DNA of 64,000 bases. Source: Ustilago trichophora (Eukaryota; Basidiomycota; Ustilaginomycetes; Ustilaginales; Ustilaginaceae). Shown here in pieces: positions 1 to 9,298 of this stretch (the stretch's first letter is position 1; the number at the start of each line of letters is the position of its first letter). The notes under the pieces were generated by a model. That model saw only the letters and a program-made list of their open reading frames with translations. It did not search any database and was not told the DNA's origin. The position numbers and the translations under genes are program-made. Location: contig OOIN01000016.1 of the NCBI GenBank assembly GCA_900323505.1, positions 1-64,000 on the forward strand, written 5' to 3'.

Positions 1-150
1 CCCTAACCCTAACCCTAACCCTAACCCTAACCCTAACCCTAACCCTAACCCTAACCCTAACCCTAACCCTAACCCTAACCCTAACCCTAACCCTAACCCT
101 AACCCTAACCCTAACCCTAACCCTAACCCTAACCCTAACCCTAACCCTTA
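1..150. repeat. Telomere, CCCTAA repeat array
   Basis: The window begins with 24 uninterrupted CCCTAA units (1-144), followed by one variant unit CCCTTA and then unique sequence. Read on the minus strand this is the TTAGGG telomere repeat used by many filamentous and basidiomycete fungi. The C-rich strand runs 5' to 3' into the chromosome, so base 1 is the chromosome end side. The array is short and may be cut by the assembly. Confidence 0.99.
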
Positions 151-820
151 GAATCTGTTGCGGGAAGCTTGTTGTTGAGGTGGATGGGCAATGCTTTGTG
201 CTGAAAATTGACGCGTGTGAAGACCGTCACAAAGCGTGAATGACACCAAGCATGGGAGCCGGAGGCCGTTGCCAGACAGCTAACAAAGGGCAGGCAGCAT
301 GAACTGTGGGTGCCGCTCCATCGATGCATTTCTAGCTGTTGCCAAGGATGGCAGTACTGGTGGCCTCAATTTGATGAGTCGATGACCGCTCTTTGCATTG
401 ACCAGTGGCTCTTGACTGGTGACTGCTGAGCGTTGGCCGCTGCTTGACAAACAAGAAAGCGGCAATCAAAATTTTCACTGCAGTTGCTGTGCGTGTCGCG
501 TCTACTTCCAATTTTGCAATCCATTTCAATGACCCAATTTCTTAGTTGATTTCTGGCATCAACAGACGTGCTGTTGTTCAAGTGAGATTGATGTGACCAA
601 ACAAGAATGCGTGCAGTTTGACAAGATAGTCCCAGACAAAAGGGCTGGAGGAAATTCACAACTTTGTGCGGCCCATTGGTCTGCACTGCCCCTTGAATAG
701 GTGTTTGCCCTTGTACGCTTGACTCCTATTCATACACAGACTACAGCTTGAAATGTGTACAGACCATTGGGCTGCTACACCCAAAATGGACAGACTCTCA
801 CTGCTGTTGAGCGGCAACAG

Positions 821-860
821 CTGAGCCGTGGTGAGCCGTGGTGAGCCGTGGTGAGCCGTG
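821..860. repeat. 10-bp tandem repeat, four copies
   Basis: Four head-to-tail copies of a 10-bp unit of the form GTGAGCCGTG (the first copy has one difference). It lies about 700 bp from the telomere array inside the gene-free subtelomere. Confidence 0.85.
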
Positions 861-1137
861 GCTGCTGAGCAGTGGCAGCTGTGTGCTGGCTGCTGGCTGC
901 TGGGCACTGGGTCAGTGGGTGGACGCAACTGCAATTCCAACAATTTCCAAGAATTTTGACGCGTCTCTTGGATGCTGGGCCGCTTGCTGAGCCAAGAAAA
1001 ATTTCAAACCGTTGCGGCACTTGGCCAGTGTGTTTTGCGCTGTCCGCTGGGGTCAGCAGCCAAGGTCGGACACGTCCATTTGGCAGAGCGGCCTGGTCCG
1101 CTGCCGGCCAACGAGGACCTGCGGCCTAGGGCTAGGT

Positions 1138-1340
1138 TGTGGACATTGAGCTCTACCTTTTGGAGGTTTGGCCAGAGGTTGTGGAGGTTATGGATGTTGA
1201 GCTCCACCTTTGGAGGTTCAGCCAGAGGTTGCCAAGGTTGCAGTCTATCTTGTGAAGGTTGAGCTCAATGTTACGGAGGTTATGGAGGTTCCAGCCTATG
1301 TTAAGGAGGTTGGACTCCAGGTTGACAAGGTTAAACCTTG
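1138..1340. repeat. Degenerate GGAGGTT-type subtelomeric repeat
   Basis: Imperfect reiteration of short units such as GGAGGTT, GAGCTC and CCAGAGGTTG gives strong local sequence self-similarity. Translated on the minus strand it yields reiterated Asn-Leu-His-Asn-Leu type peptides, but those frames are short and do not look like a gene. Confidence 0.6.
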
Positions 1341-1976
1341 AATGATGGCGTACAGCACCAAACATGAAACATAAACCTCTTTCCCTGTCCATGCCCACCT
1401 CTTTGGACCCCAATGCATGCCCTCACACCATCTGCAGCCAAGTTGATTAGTAGTTTCAACATCTCGACTGAAAACTTTGACGGCTCGGAAAGTTACGTTA
1501 ATCGTTAAACTTTAACGATGTTTGTAACTAATATACATCTAAACACCCCAACTGAGGTTCCCAGAACAAGAAAATTGCATATAGTTTTTTGCCTAGGACC
1601 AGACAGTCATATAACTTTGGTGACCTTGTTGGCTGCGCCAATCATCAAAACTGGCCTCTAGAGGCGTCGATTTTTTTTCTCCTTTTTTCTACAGACGCAC
1701 CAACATATCGATAGTAGCTCCTGAGCAGCGCGCGACGATCCATCAAGTTTTCAATTTTCTAAAAATCCTCAATTTTGGTCACTTGGTTCAGCCCCACCAC
1801 TCCTCCTCAAGAAATAATTTTTTCACATCAATTAGTATTCTTTTTTATCTGTTTAGCCACGCATTGGCAACGTCCATAGCTTTCCATTAGTGTCCATTAC
1901 AATTACTTGGCCCCAATTTCCAGCCCAATATTGTATAGTTGGTTTTTTCACCTCACCTGGTTTTTCCAACTCAAAG

Positions 1977-3257
1977 ATGGCGCCAAGGAAGATCACCAAG
2001 CTTCCTCCTCCTTCTAGCAGCTCCACTAGGCGTCCTACACGCTCTACAGGCTTCACCAATGATGCAGAGCGAAGAAAGGTGGAGAAACAGGTCAAAACAG
2101 ACCTGTCGGAGCTCAAAAAGGCACTCAATGCCATCCCGACACCCAAGGCACTGGCTCCCAAACCCCTCACTTTAGAATTAGTCAAAGAGATAGCAAAGAT
2201 GGACGCTCCCAAGCGCACTAGAAAGCAATCCAAGCTCCTGGTCAAACAGTACACCCCCAAGAGTGATCATTATATAGGTTGGGAACACGCCGTCCACCAA
2301 GGCAATCTCACACTCAAGCAAAAGCTCCAGGATCACTCAGCCAGAGTTGTGGCCACTCAACTTGACCTCAAAGACTTCTTCAGCAAGGAATACCAGCTGC
2401 CCAAGGCCAATGTGCAGCCAGACACCACCGGATTCCAGTTGGTGACCTTTGACGGGCAGGAAGACACAATCCACTTGGTTGACAAGAATGGGCTGCACTA
2501 TGCCAGTGTCATCAAGAAGCCAGACAGTCCCAAGTTTGAAGAAATGTACCAGGAGTTCAGGCGCCTGCAGGCAGACCTGCCAAAGTCTGCCGGTGCACCT
2601 GTCGAGTCACTGCGTGGTGACTTCTTCACCTTTCATCTCATGCTCAGTGGACAAGACACTGCCTGCATGGACGGTCCCTACTTCAACCTCAAGTTTGTCA
2701 AGAATTACCGCACAATGATCAAGTTCCTGCGCAACAAGCATGTCACTGCTCTCCGAGAGTACTGCAACACACGCTTCTTTGAGTGCTTCCCCAGCCACGC
2801 AAGCCACTACATGGACACTGGCAGCTCAGAGCACTACAGGCCCCATGGTGCTTTCCTCTGGGCCCCCTGCTTCCCCTCCCTGGCCATCAACCAGGAAGGC
2901 CAGGCATACAGCCTCCCCCACCGTGACAGGCGTGACTATCTGCAGGGCCTAGCTGGCGTCTTCAGCTACGGTGACTACACCAAGCTGCAGATCAGCTTCA
3001 CCAAGGCCAAGGTCAGCCTGGACTTTCCTCCTGGTGCACTGTGCTTCTTCCCTTCCCACGTGCTCCACCACTTCAACTCTCCCATCCTCCCAGGAGAGAC
3101 TCGAGGATCAATGACCATGTTCATGTCCTCAGATGTGGTCAAGTGGAACGGACTGGGTGGCAAAGTGGCCAACACCCCAGAAGCACAGCAGGCTGCTTAC
3201 CGGCAAAGGTGCATCGATGCTTGGCAGCTTTTCAAGCCGCTTCCTGACTCTGACTGA
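1977..3257 (+). CDS. TET/JBP-like 2-oxoglutarate/Fe(II) dioxygenase
   Basis: A 426-residue protein, intronless as read. The first ATG in the frame is at 1977; upstream codons lack an ATG. The N-terminal 90 residues are basic and proline/serine rich. The C-terminal half has the double-stranded beta-helix signature of the 2OG-Fe(II) oxygenases: an HxD iron pair (about His315/Asp317 in PHRDRRDY), a GVFSYGDYTKLQI strand, DFPPGALCFF, a distal iron His in SHVLHHF (His364 or 365) and the 2OG-binding Arg in GETRGSMTMF (Arg376). This order and spacing fit the TET/JBP branch, which oxidises 5-methyl-pyrimidines in DNA and is expanded in basidiomycetes, often beside KDZ transposons. A prolyl-hydroxylase-like enzyme is the alternative. 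It is the most telomere-proximal gene, and its 3' end faces the zinc-finger gene. DNA substrate is inferred, not shown. Confidence 0.65.
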   Translation: MAPRKITKLPPPSSSSTRRPTRSTGFTNDAERRKVEKQVKTDLSELKKALNAIPTPKALAPKPLTLELVKEIAKMDAPKRTRKQSKLLVKQYTPKSDHYIGWEHAVHQGNLTLKQKLQDHSARVVATQLDLKDFFSKEYQLPKANVQPDTTGFQLVTFDGQEDTIHLVDKNGLHYASVIKKPDSPKFEEMYQEFRRLQADLPKSAGAPVESLRGDFFTFHLMLSGQDTACMDGPYFNLKFVKNYRTMIKFLRNKHVTALREYCNTRFFECFPSHASHYMDTGSSEHYRPHGAFLWAPCFPSLAINQEGQAYSLPHRDRRDYLQGLAGVFSYGDYTKLQISFTKAKVSLDFPPGALCFFPSHVLHHFNSPILPGETRGSMTMFMSSDVVKWNGLGGKVANTPEAQQAAYRQRCIDAWQLFKPLPDSD

Positions 3258-3509
3258 TCCGTTGTTCTTTGAAATCACACCGTTTCCTTCTCCATGTATT
3301 GTGTGCATTGTGTGTCCGCATTGATTGAAATGAGACTATTTGATACAATTTGTACTGATCTGTAATTGGTACAGTGCCGCATTCCAATTTGGCAAAAACA
3401 AAGCCGCAGACACAAAGCCATGAAAATCAACATCAATTGAACCCGTCAGGGTTTGAAAGAAGACTTTACTAGCTCTGTGACGGGGGATTACCATTGTTGA
3501 AAACAATGG

Positions 3510-3614
3510 GACACCGAAGGGGATCGAACCCCGACTTCCCCCACGCCGGAGGGACCCTGCTCCAAAAATTGGTTCTCAATACTCCGAAGAGATCAGCCAC
3601 TGAGCGAACGCGTC
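3510..3614 (-). other. tRNA-like element (probable tRNA relic or SINE head)
   Basis: On the minus strand there is a perfect Pol III B box (GGTTCGATCCC) inside a GGGG/CCCC T-arm, and about 70 bases upstream an A-box-like GCTCAGTGG. The ends (GACGCG... and ...GGTGTC) pair only partly. The length (105 nt), the poor D arm and the lack of a T33-type anticodon loop argue against a working tRNA. It lies between two convergent genes. Confidence 0.4.
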
Positions 3615-3861
3615 TTTGTTGGTCACTCAAGTCTGCCAAAGCTAGATCTATGGTAGAGTCCTCATCGGCAACCCAGCTGACACCGACTTCAATCACAATC
3701 AATTTCCAAGATCGCAGAAAAAAATATTTCAACACGCACGCATGCAACAATGAAGGCCTCAAAAATCAATGGTAATTCACACTGGCTGCATTGATCACTG
3801 ACCGCACAAAAATTTTCACTCCGCACAAAGGGAACAGCTACTGCGGCAATTTCAAAGCAGA

Positions 3862-6612
3862 CTACTGAGCTTGCGTGAGCACTTCATACCCGCCTGAAAG
3901 CTGCACCAGTCCAAGGTACGGACCCTGGCTGCCAAGAGGAATCACCTGGCATGACCAAGACCGACGCAACAGCTGCAAGTGAGCAATCCGCACATCAAAT
4001 GCTCCTGCAACTCCATGCAGCAGCACAACCTCCTCTTCACGGCTGAGCTCCGCATCCCGCTCAGCCAACTTCTCTAGGCATGCTTCTGCTGCTGGTCTGC
4101 TCCGTGTACCAAGATGATACTCCACTGCCTGTGTATTTTCCCGCAACCAATCCACTGCCTCGGCTCTGATCTCCTGCAGCCCTGGTGCCTCACGTCTGTG
4201 CTCCAAATGCAGAGCCAAGCACTCCAACATTGATTCCCGCATGGACGCAAACTCATTTGTGCGGCAGAGACCATTGAGATCCTGCCGTTGGCTGAGCTTC
4301 CGCATGGCAAAGTCTTCCTGCTCAATCCCTGCAAAAATGAGCTGGGCAGGATCCACCACCAGAGCACGCAGATCCACTCCCAGCTGCTGCCGTGATGCAA
4401 GCAGAGCAAGGTGGGTTCGGAATTTCTGCGCGGAAAGAGTGGCCCGGCAATCAGTGCACCAAATGCGGAATTGATTGGCTCCTCCGCACAGAGCATATGT
4501 GCCCACTTTGTGGCAGCCCCGGCACCGCAAATGAGCTTGCACATGTGAAAACAGATGCTTTGTGCTTGCCGGTGTGCTGAACCGCTCCAGCTCATCTGCA
4601 AGATCTAGAGCAGCCTGGTTGGTCTCCCACCACGCCATGTGACTGTCAAGTGCAGTTGGTCTACGTCCAGGATGCCAGCCCATTGCATTGTACAGGTCAA
4701 TGACAGCCTGCCGCTGCACTCCGCTTGACTGCTTGGAATGATTGCCTCGGAAGATTTGCTTGTATTCCGCAATGGCCAGCAGTGCATCCAGATCTGCAAA
4801 CATGTCCGCCTTGCATATCGTGTGCGTGAGCAGCTGCTGATCTCCTGCTGCCTCAGAGAAGAGGTATCGGTGATCCAAGTACTGGCTGGCCTCAGCTGCC
4901 GCTCTTGCCTGTTGCATCGTGGCTGCCTGCACTGTGACCTCCAGCCGCACTCCACTGCCCAGCTCCGGTGCTGTGCCAATGATGCGTTGTTTCCAGCTCT
5001 CCAGTGTGCTGATGCGGTCCTTGACGGTCTTGACGGTCATCGGCACTCCTGCTTGGCCTGCACCGGCTGCACCGGCTTTGAGCAGATGCGTCAATTTGGG
5101 ATATCCTTTGAAGTGCGTAATCCCATCTGTCCGGCTGCTCCACTTCAATTCCATGCTTCCAAATCCTCTCCCCACCCGTAATGCCATCGGATATTGTTTG
5201 TACTTGCCCTTTTTGCTCTTGGGGGCAATCAGTGTGACGCGTCCTGTATCAATTGTGCAGCCAATATCAAAGACATTGCTTTCCCGCATCGGATGCTCAC
5301 TCAGCATGGCTGGGTCAAGGAACCGGTCCACTGGCACCTTGATGCCGTATGCTCCCATGCGCACATTCTGGCAACCAATGTCTTGCAGCGCCTCCACCAC
5401 AATTCCAACATCCAAGCGCAGCTCACCAAGTGTGAGTGCTGTGGCATATTCCGATGGAATGAGAATTGCCTTCTGCGGTGCTTGACACAGCCGCTGGATG
5501 AGCGGCAACTTGAATTGCGGTTCAAACCGGAAAAGCACCTTGAGCTCCGCAAAATAAACCCAGCTGTTGAATGAAGCCAAGTCTTTGAAATCAGGCGCGT
5601 GGCTGATCAGTGACAGGTAGCAGCCGGCCGGAAAAATCTTGAGGATATCGGCAGGAGAAATTGTCACCGCAAATGAATCCACATCGGTGTCAACTCCCAC
5701 ATTCCAATCGGTGATCGGAGACAGGCCAGGGATCGGTGGCAGCATGGGAGGCTCCTCGGCAGCGTGTGAGTCAAGCAGCAGATTGGGCACTGGTCCGGTT
5801 GGTGAGTCCATACTTGGAAGCAGTACAACAATGCCATCCTCAGGCATGTCAGGTACATCAAGCTCTAGCTGCTGAGGCTGAGGCGCTTGTACCTCCTGTA
5901 GCGGCAGCTGCGGCAATGTCTCCCCAGTGTCCTCCTCCTGCTCCAATGTCTCTGCCTCTAATCCTGCCTCCGATCCTGCCTCTGATCCTTCCTGCAAATT
6001 GTCCTCGTCTGCAGCTGGGAGATCGAGACTTGGAATTGGAAATGGATCCAGCACTTCACCAGAGGACGCGTCTTCCTGGAAATTATTGTGGAAATTATCG
6101 TGCATTTCCACATCTTCTGCCGCTGGCTCTTGCGTAGCTGCTGCTGCTGCTGCTGCTGTCTCTGCATCGGCTTCAGCAAAGACAAAGTCCAAATTGTCGT
6201 CCACCAGGGCAAGTGGGGAATCCTCTCGGTTTGAGTCCAAGTCTGATGTCGGTGCAAGTGCTTGTTCATCCATGAGAAGAGCGGGATCCACCAGCTGCAG
6301 GAATGGATCATCTTGCTCAACTGCCAGTGCCGCAGGAGCTGACTCTGCTTGCGTGACTGCAGATGCAGCTGGCTGTGTTGTTGGAGCCGGTGGTGCAGGC
6401 TGTGAAGCAGCACCGTGACACTTGCGGATCCCTTGATGCTTCCGCAATGCTGCAGCATTCAGCACAAGCTGACCACAAGCACACGCAACAAGACCCACTC
6501 CAGCAGCAGCCTCTTGTGTGACAAACACTCCGCTGTGTGCTTTGCGGAAATGATTTGTGATATTGCTTGCTGCGTAGGCAAAGGAGCAGACAGGGCACGT
6601 AACCTTGGACAT
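3862..6612 (-). CDS. Large C2H2/Cys-rich zinc-finger protein, function unknown
   Basis: A 916-residue protein from the Met at 6612; a frame-open extension to 6669 adds 19 residues rich in His and is less likely. Residues 6-26 form a C2H2-like finger (Cys6, Cys9, His21, His26). Residues 44-66 form a second Cys/His unit (Cys44, Cys46, His59, Cys65/His66). Residues about 70-290 are acidic and Ala/Gln/Pro rich, so probably disordered. A folded middle part contains FDIGCTIDTGRVTLIAP and RLEVTVQA. About residues 695-725 hold a third cluster, CxxC...C...CTDC. The N-terminal finger pair recalls the OrsD-type (DUF3505) arrangement found in fungal accessory and mobile regions, but I cannot assign the family. 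It is convergent with the TET/JBP-like gene. A role in DNA binding or in a mobile element is inference only. Confidence 0.7.
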   Translation of the reverse strand: MSKVTCPVCSFAYAASNITNHFRKAHSGVFVTQEAAAGVGLVACACGQLVLNAAALRKHQGIRKCHGAASQPAPPAPTTQPAASAVTQAESAPAALAVEQDDPFLQLVDPALLMDEQALAPTSDLDSNREDSPLALVDDNLDFVFAEADAETAAAAAAATQEPAAEDVEMHDNFHNNFQEDASSGEVLDPFPIPSLDLPAADEDNLQEGSEAGSEAGLEAETLEQEEDTGETLPQLPLQEVQAPQPQQLELDVPDMPEDGIVVLLPSMDSPTGPVPNLLLDSHAAEEPPMLPPIPGLSPITDWNVGVDTDVDSFAVTISPADILKIFPAGCYLSLISHAPDFKDLASFNSWVYFAELKVLFRFEPQFKLPLIQRLCQAPQKAILIPSEYATALTLGELRLDVGIVVEALQDIGCQNVRMGAYGIKVPVDRFLDPAMLSEHPMRESNVFDIGCTIDTGRVTLIAPKSKKGKYKQYPMALRVGRGFGSMELKWSSRTDGITHFKGYPKLTHLLKAGAAGAGQAGVPMTVKTVKDRISTLESWKQRIIGTAPELGSGVRLEVTVQAATMQQARAAAEASQYLDHRYLFSEAAGDQQLLTHTICKADMFADLDALLAIAEYKQIFRGNHSKQSSGVQRQAVIDLYNAMGWHPGRRPTALDSHMAWWETNQAALDLADELERFSTPASTKHLFSHVQAHLRCRGCHKVGTYALCGGANQFRIWCTDCRATLSAQKFRTHLALLASRQQLGVDLRALVVDPAQLIFAGIEQEDFAMRKLSQRQDLNGLCRTNEFASMRESMLECLALHLEHRREAPGLQEIRAEAVDWLRENTQAVEYHLGTRSRPAAEACLEKLAERDAELSREEEVVLLHGVAGAFDVRIAHLQLLRRSWSCQVIPLGSQGPYLGLVQLSGGYEVLTQAQ

Positions 6613-6673
6613 TGTATCAGATTTGTATCGGTGATGATGGTGATCTGAAGGAGCGCCAAGCAAGTGCACAACG

Positions 6674-6904
6674 GTAGTGGACCGTCTTGACTTTGTAGTG
6701 GACCGTCTTCACTTTTTATTGGAGTGCCTACAATTTGAAGCGGACTGTTTTGGATTTGTAGTGGACCGTCTTGGAATTGTCGTGGACCATCTTGGAATTG
6801 TAGTGGACCGTCTTCACTTTGAAATGGACCGTCTTGGATTTGTAGTGGACCGCCTTCACTTTGAAATGGACCGTCTTGGATTTGTATTGGACCGTCTTGA
6901 AATT
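6674..6904. repeat. 21-bp minisatellite, 11 copies
   Basis: Exactly 11 head-to-tail units of 21 bp (231 bp), consensus GTAGTGGACCGTCTTGGATTT, with scattered substitutions but no length change. Because 21 is a multiple of three, every frame stays open. On the minus strand a 248-codon frame (7205-6459) crosses it and gives repeated QDGPxQx heptapeptides. The repeat starts about 60 bp upstream of the zinc-finger gene's start codon. Confidence 0.95.
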
Positions 6905-7405
6905 TCACAGGCAGACGCGTCTCCTCTGGAACACCCCATCCACTGACGGCCTTGGAACCCCCCCTAAATTGATCAGGTTCGATGAGGGCCTTGAGCACGG
7001 TCAGGAGGCGATCAAGCGGCCACTTGGTAGGTTGAAAGTGGGTGGTGAGCTGTTGGTGCAAGACTGCAGAGACAGCGTTAAGGTGAGCCCACGGCAGCAA
7101 TCTAGTTGCATCACGAGACTGACCAAGGAGATGATTGTTGATTTGTTTGCTGAGCAGCACGAGCTGGTTTTCACTCAAACCGAGATGTGAGCTTGAGAGC
7201 GGCATGATAAACCGTGTGACAAGCCGAAAGCCTGGCGCGGAGCTTTAATCTGGGAGAGACCAACTATGAACCGTTGGATGTGATGATGGTTGTTACAGAG
7301 AGCTGGATAAGATTGAGCCTGAGTAATGCAAGCCGTGGCAGATGGCAGGTGGTATGTGAGAGACAGACGTTGATTGATATTGTTTGATGGTTGGGTGGTT
7401 GGATA

Positions 7406-7444
<39 letters not shown>

Positions 7445-7791
7445 GTAAGAAGGAAGGCGAGGATGGCTGAGCAGCTGGCTGAATGCGTGAATGCGTGCGT
7501 GCGCAATTTATCCCAGGATCCGAGTTCCGATATTCTCACACGTGACTGGTGGGCTCAGTTGTGGCTGGACAAGCCTCGGCCCGCAATGCGCAATCAGGTG
7601 GAACAGGGATCGGGCTGAGAGATGTGACGAGAAAGGGGAGGATAGCTGAGCAGCTGAATGACTGCGTGCGTGCGTGTGTGGTTGTGGTTGAGCGTAGTAG
7701 TGGTGGTGGTAGTGCTGATAGTGCACGCACAAGAAGCGAAGCTGGGGCTAAGTTGTCTCTTAACTAAAAAATAAAGAATTAAAAAAAAGGG

Positions 7792-7829
<38 letters not shown>

Positions 7830-7979
7830 GTCAAAATGTCGGGTCGGCGATAAGTGGTGGCGAGTCGCTCGGTTGCGGATTTTGACGCAACACAGCATAC
7901 GAAGCAGTACATACAGTACTGTACTGTACAGTACATCTACGTGTTTGCTGCCTTTCAACTGCATGGTGAAGTTCCACAG
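6905..7979. other. Gene-free stretch with microsatellites
   Basis: No convincing gene. A minus-strand frame with an ordinary-looking N-terminal part (7205 to about 6905) could be an exon but has no recognisable domain. The stretch holds an ATG trinucleotide run near 7405-7445, a poly-A tract of about 50 bases near 7778-7828 and a palindromic GTACTGTAC cluster at 7914-7934. Confidence 0.6.
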
Positions 7980-8858
7980 GCGTATCTCTTCCAATACGGC
8001 AGCTTGGCAGAATACGATCATGCCCATGGGGTATCAGCACCAAGGGCAATGCAAACGGCAGCGAGCATGGAACTGTTCAAAAAGTATAAGGTGCTTCCTC
8101 CTTTGGTCAGTATGCGCAATGCCACGGGCAAGTTTGATTTCGGCTCGAGGAAGCAGTCCTGGGAATTGTATTATTTGAGTCATGTCTTTCCTTCGTAAGT
8201 TTCTCCCTCCCCCCTTGTGACAAGTTGGTTCAAGAACTGACACTGTGGTCGCCAAAAAAAAACAGGTCGGTATGGTGCATCTTGATGATGCTTCAGAACA
8301 TCGACTCTATCCGTCGCAAGAGCCCGCGTTTGCATCGTTATCTAGGTCGCATTGCACTCGCCATCTCGAGCTTGTTGACTCTCTCCGGATTCAGCCTGCT
8401 GCGCCTCGGTATCGCGTATCGTACGCGCGATTGGTTCCATATCCACACGCTCAAGTACCGCGATTACCCTGTCTTATTCTGGCCCAGCTTCACGTCGCTC
8501 ACCGATAGCGTCGGCATCCTGATGGTTTTGACTGGTTACAAGCTACTCGTTCACGCATGGAAGGGCGATGACGTGCGACATCGCACTTGGGCCAAGTTGC
8601 ATACGTATACAGGCTTTACGATCCCTTTGCAACGCGTTTGGCTAGGTGTTATGTATGGGATCGGATTGGCGTTGCCTCTTTTGCCGACAAACGTCTTGGA
8701 AGCGTTTCATTATCCGACGAGTGACCAGGCCATCCGCCGAATTGAGCGCAAACGCTTTGGCCACCTTGTTGTCCGCTCTCACCACGCTTTGGCTGATCTA
8801 TCGCGATTTCTACGGTACACCAAATCGTCCCAAGCCGGCATTTGTCAAGGTCGAATGA
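7980..8858 (+). pseudogene. Decayed multi-pass membrane protein gene (DUF2306-like)
   Basis: Two coding blocks join across a good intron (GTAAGT at 8195, AACAG ending 8265), with the frame kept. The joined product has several membrane segments (LGRIALAISSLLTLSGFSLL, SLTDSVGILMVLTGYKLLVH, VWLGVMYGIGLALPLLPT) and resembles the DUF2306 predicted membrane proteins. Two defects are seen. First, no start codon with a plausible N-terminus exists upstream, where the frame runs into a poly-A and GTACTGTAC region. Second, between about 8705 and 8760 the coding signal moves to another frame, where a last membrane helix and a natural end (YRDFYGTPNRPKPAFVKVE) are found. A base-call error could explain the shift but not the missing 5' end. 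A relic of subtelomeric decay is the likeliest reading. Confidence 0.5.
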
Positions 8859-9298
8859 TTCCCCCCCCCCCTTCCAAAGATAACTTGACTCCGATCATTC
8901 ATGTCGCAATCTATGCATCTTAAGGGCTCGCTCGCGACTCGCTAAGGTTTGACCCTTTTCATCTTGACTGTCATGTGAATGATGCTCGGAAGCTCTTGAT
9001 CGCCGTGAAGCTCGACAGACTCGGACCATGTTGTTTCGGCAGGCAGTCTAGAGCTGTGGCATGCGTGCTGTGCGTGTGCGTGACAAAAATGGAATCCCGT
9101 TTCATGACAATGGAAGTGCAGTACTGCATACATACAAAGAGAGGCGAGCAGAAGGAAGCAACAAAAAGAAGCAAGCAGAGCCCAAGGGCCGAAGAAGAAA
9201 AGAAGAAGACAAAAACACTGTGCGCTCTGGGATATATGTACCAATCTCTTTGCTGATTTCAAAAAGACAAGCTGTGTGCGTGAGAGTGATGTTTTTTT
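8859..9298. other. Intergenic, no gene seen
   Basis: About 440 bp between the decayed membrane gene and the 3' end of the sugar permease. It contains A-rich stretches (AGAAGAAGAAAAG) and no convincing coding frame. Confidence 0.6.

Larger units (their letters stand above)
151..1976. other. Subtelomeric region without a recognisable gene
   Basis: About 1.8 kb between the telomere array and the first convincing gene. Only short overlapping open frames occur and none resembles a known protein. It contains a 10-bp tandem repeat (821-860) and a degenerate GGAGGTT-rich repeat (about 1138-1340). No RecQ-type telomere-linked helicase, common at other smut chromosome ends, is visible here. Confidence 0.7.

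Noticed and set aside
151..1976. Expected telomere-linked RecQ helicase of smut fungi
   Set aside because: No helicase motif is visible on either strand between the telomere and 8 kb.
3510..3614. Calling a functional tRNA gene
   Set aside because: Acceptor pairing fails at two of seven positions, the D arm is poor and no normal anticodon loop with T33 can be drawn.
6674..6904. Regular repeats that could suggest a CRISPR-like array
   Set aside because: Units abut with no spacers, and the organism is a eukaryote; it is a plain minisatellite.
8705..8760. Explaining the frame change in the membrane gene by a second intron
   Set aside because: GT-AG pairs that would correct the frame are either too close together to be an intron or would remove a membrane helix that fits the family.
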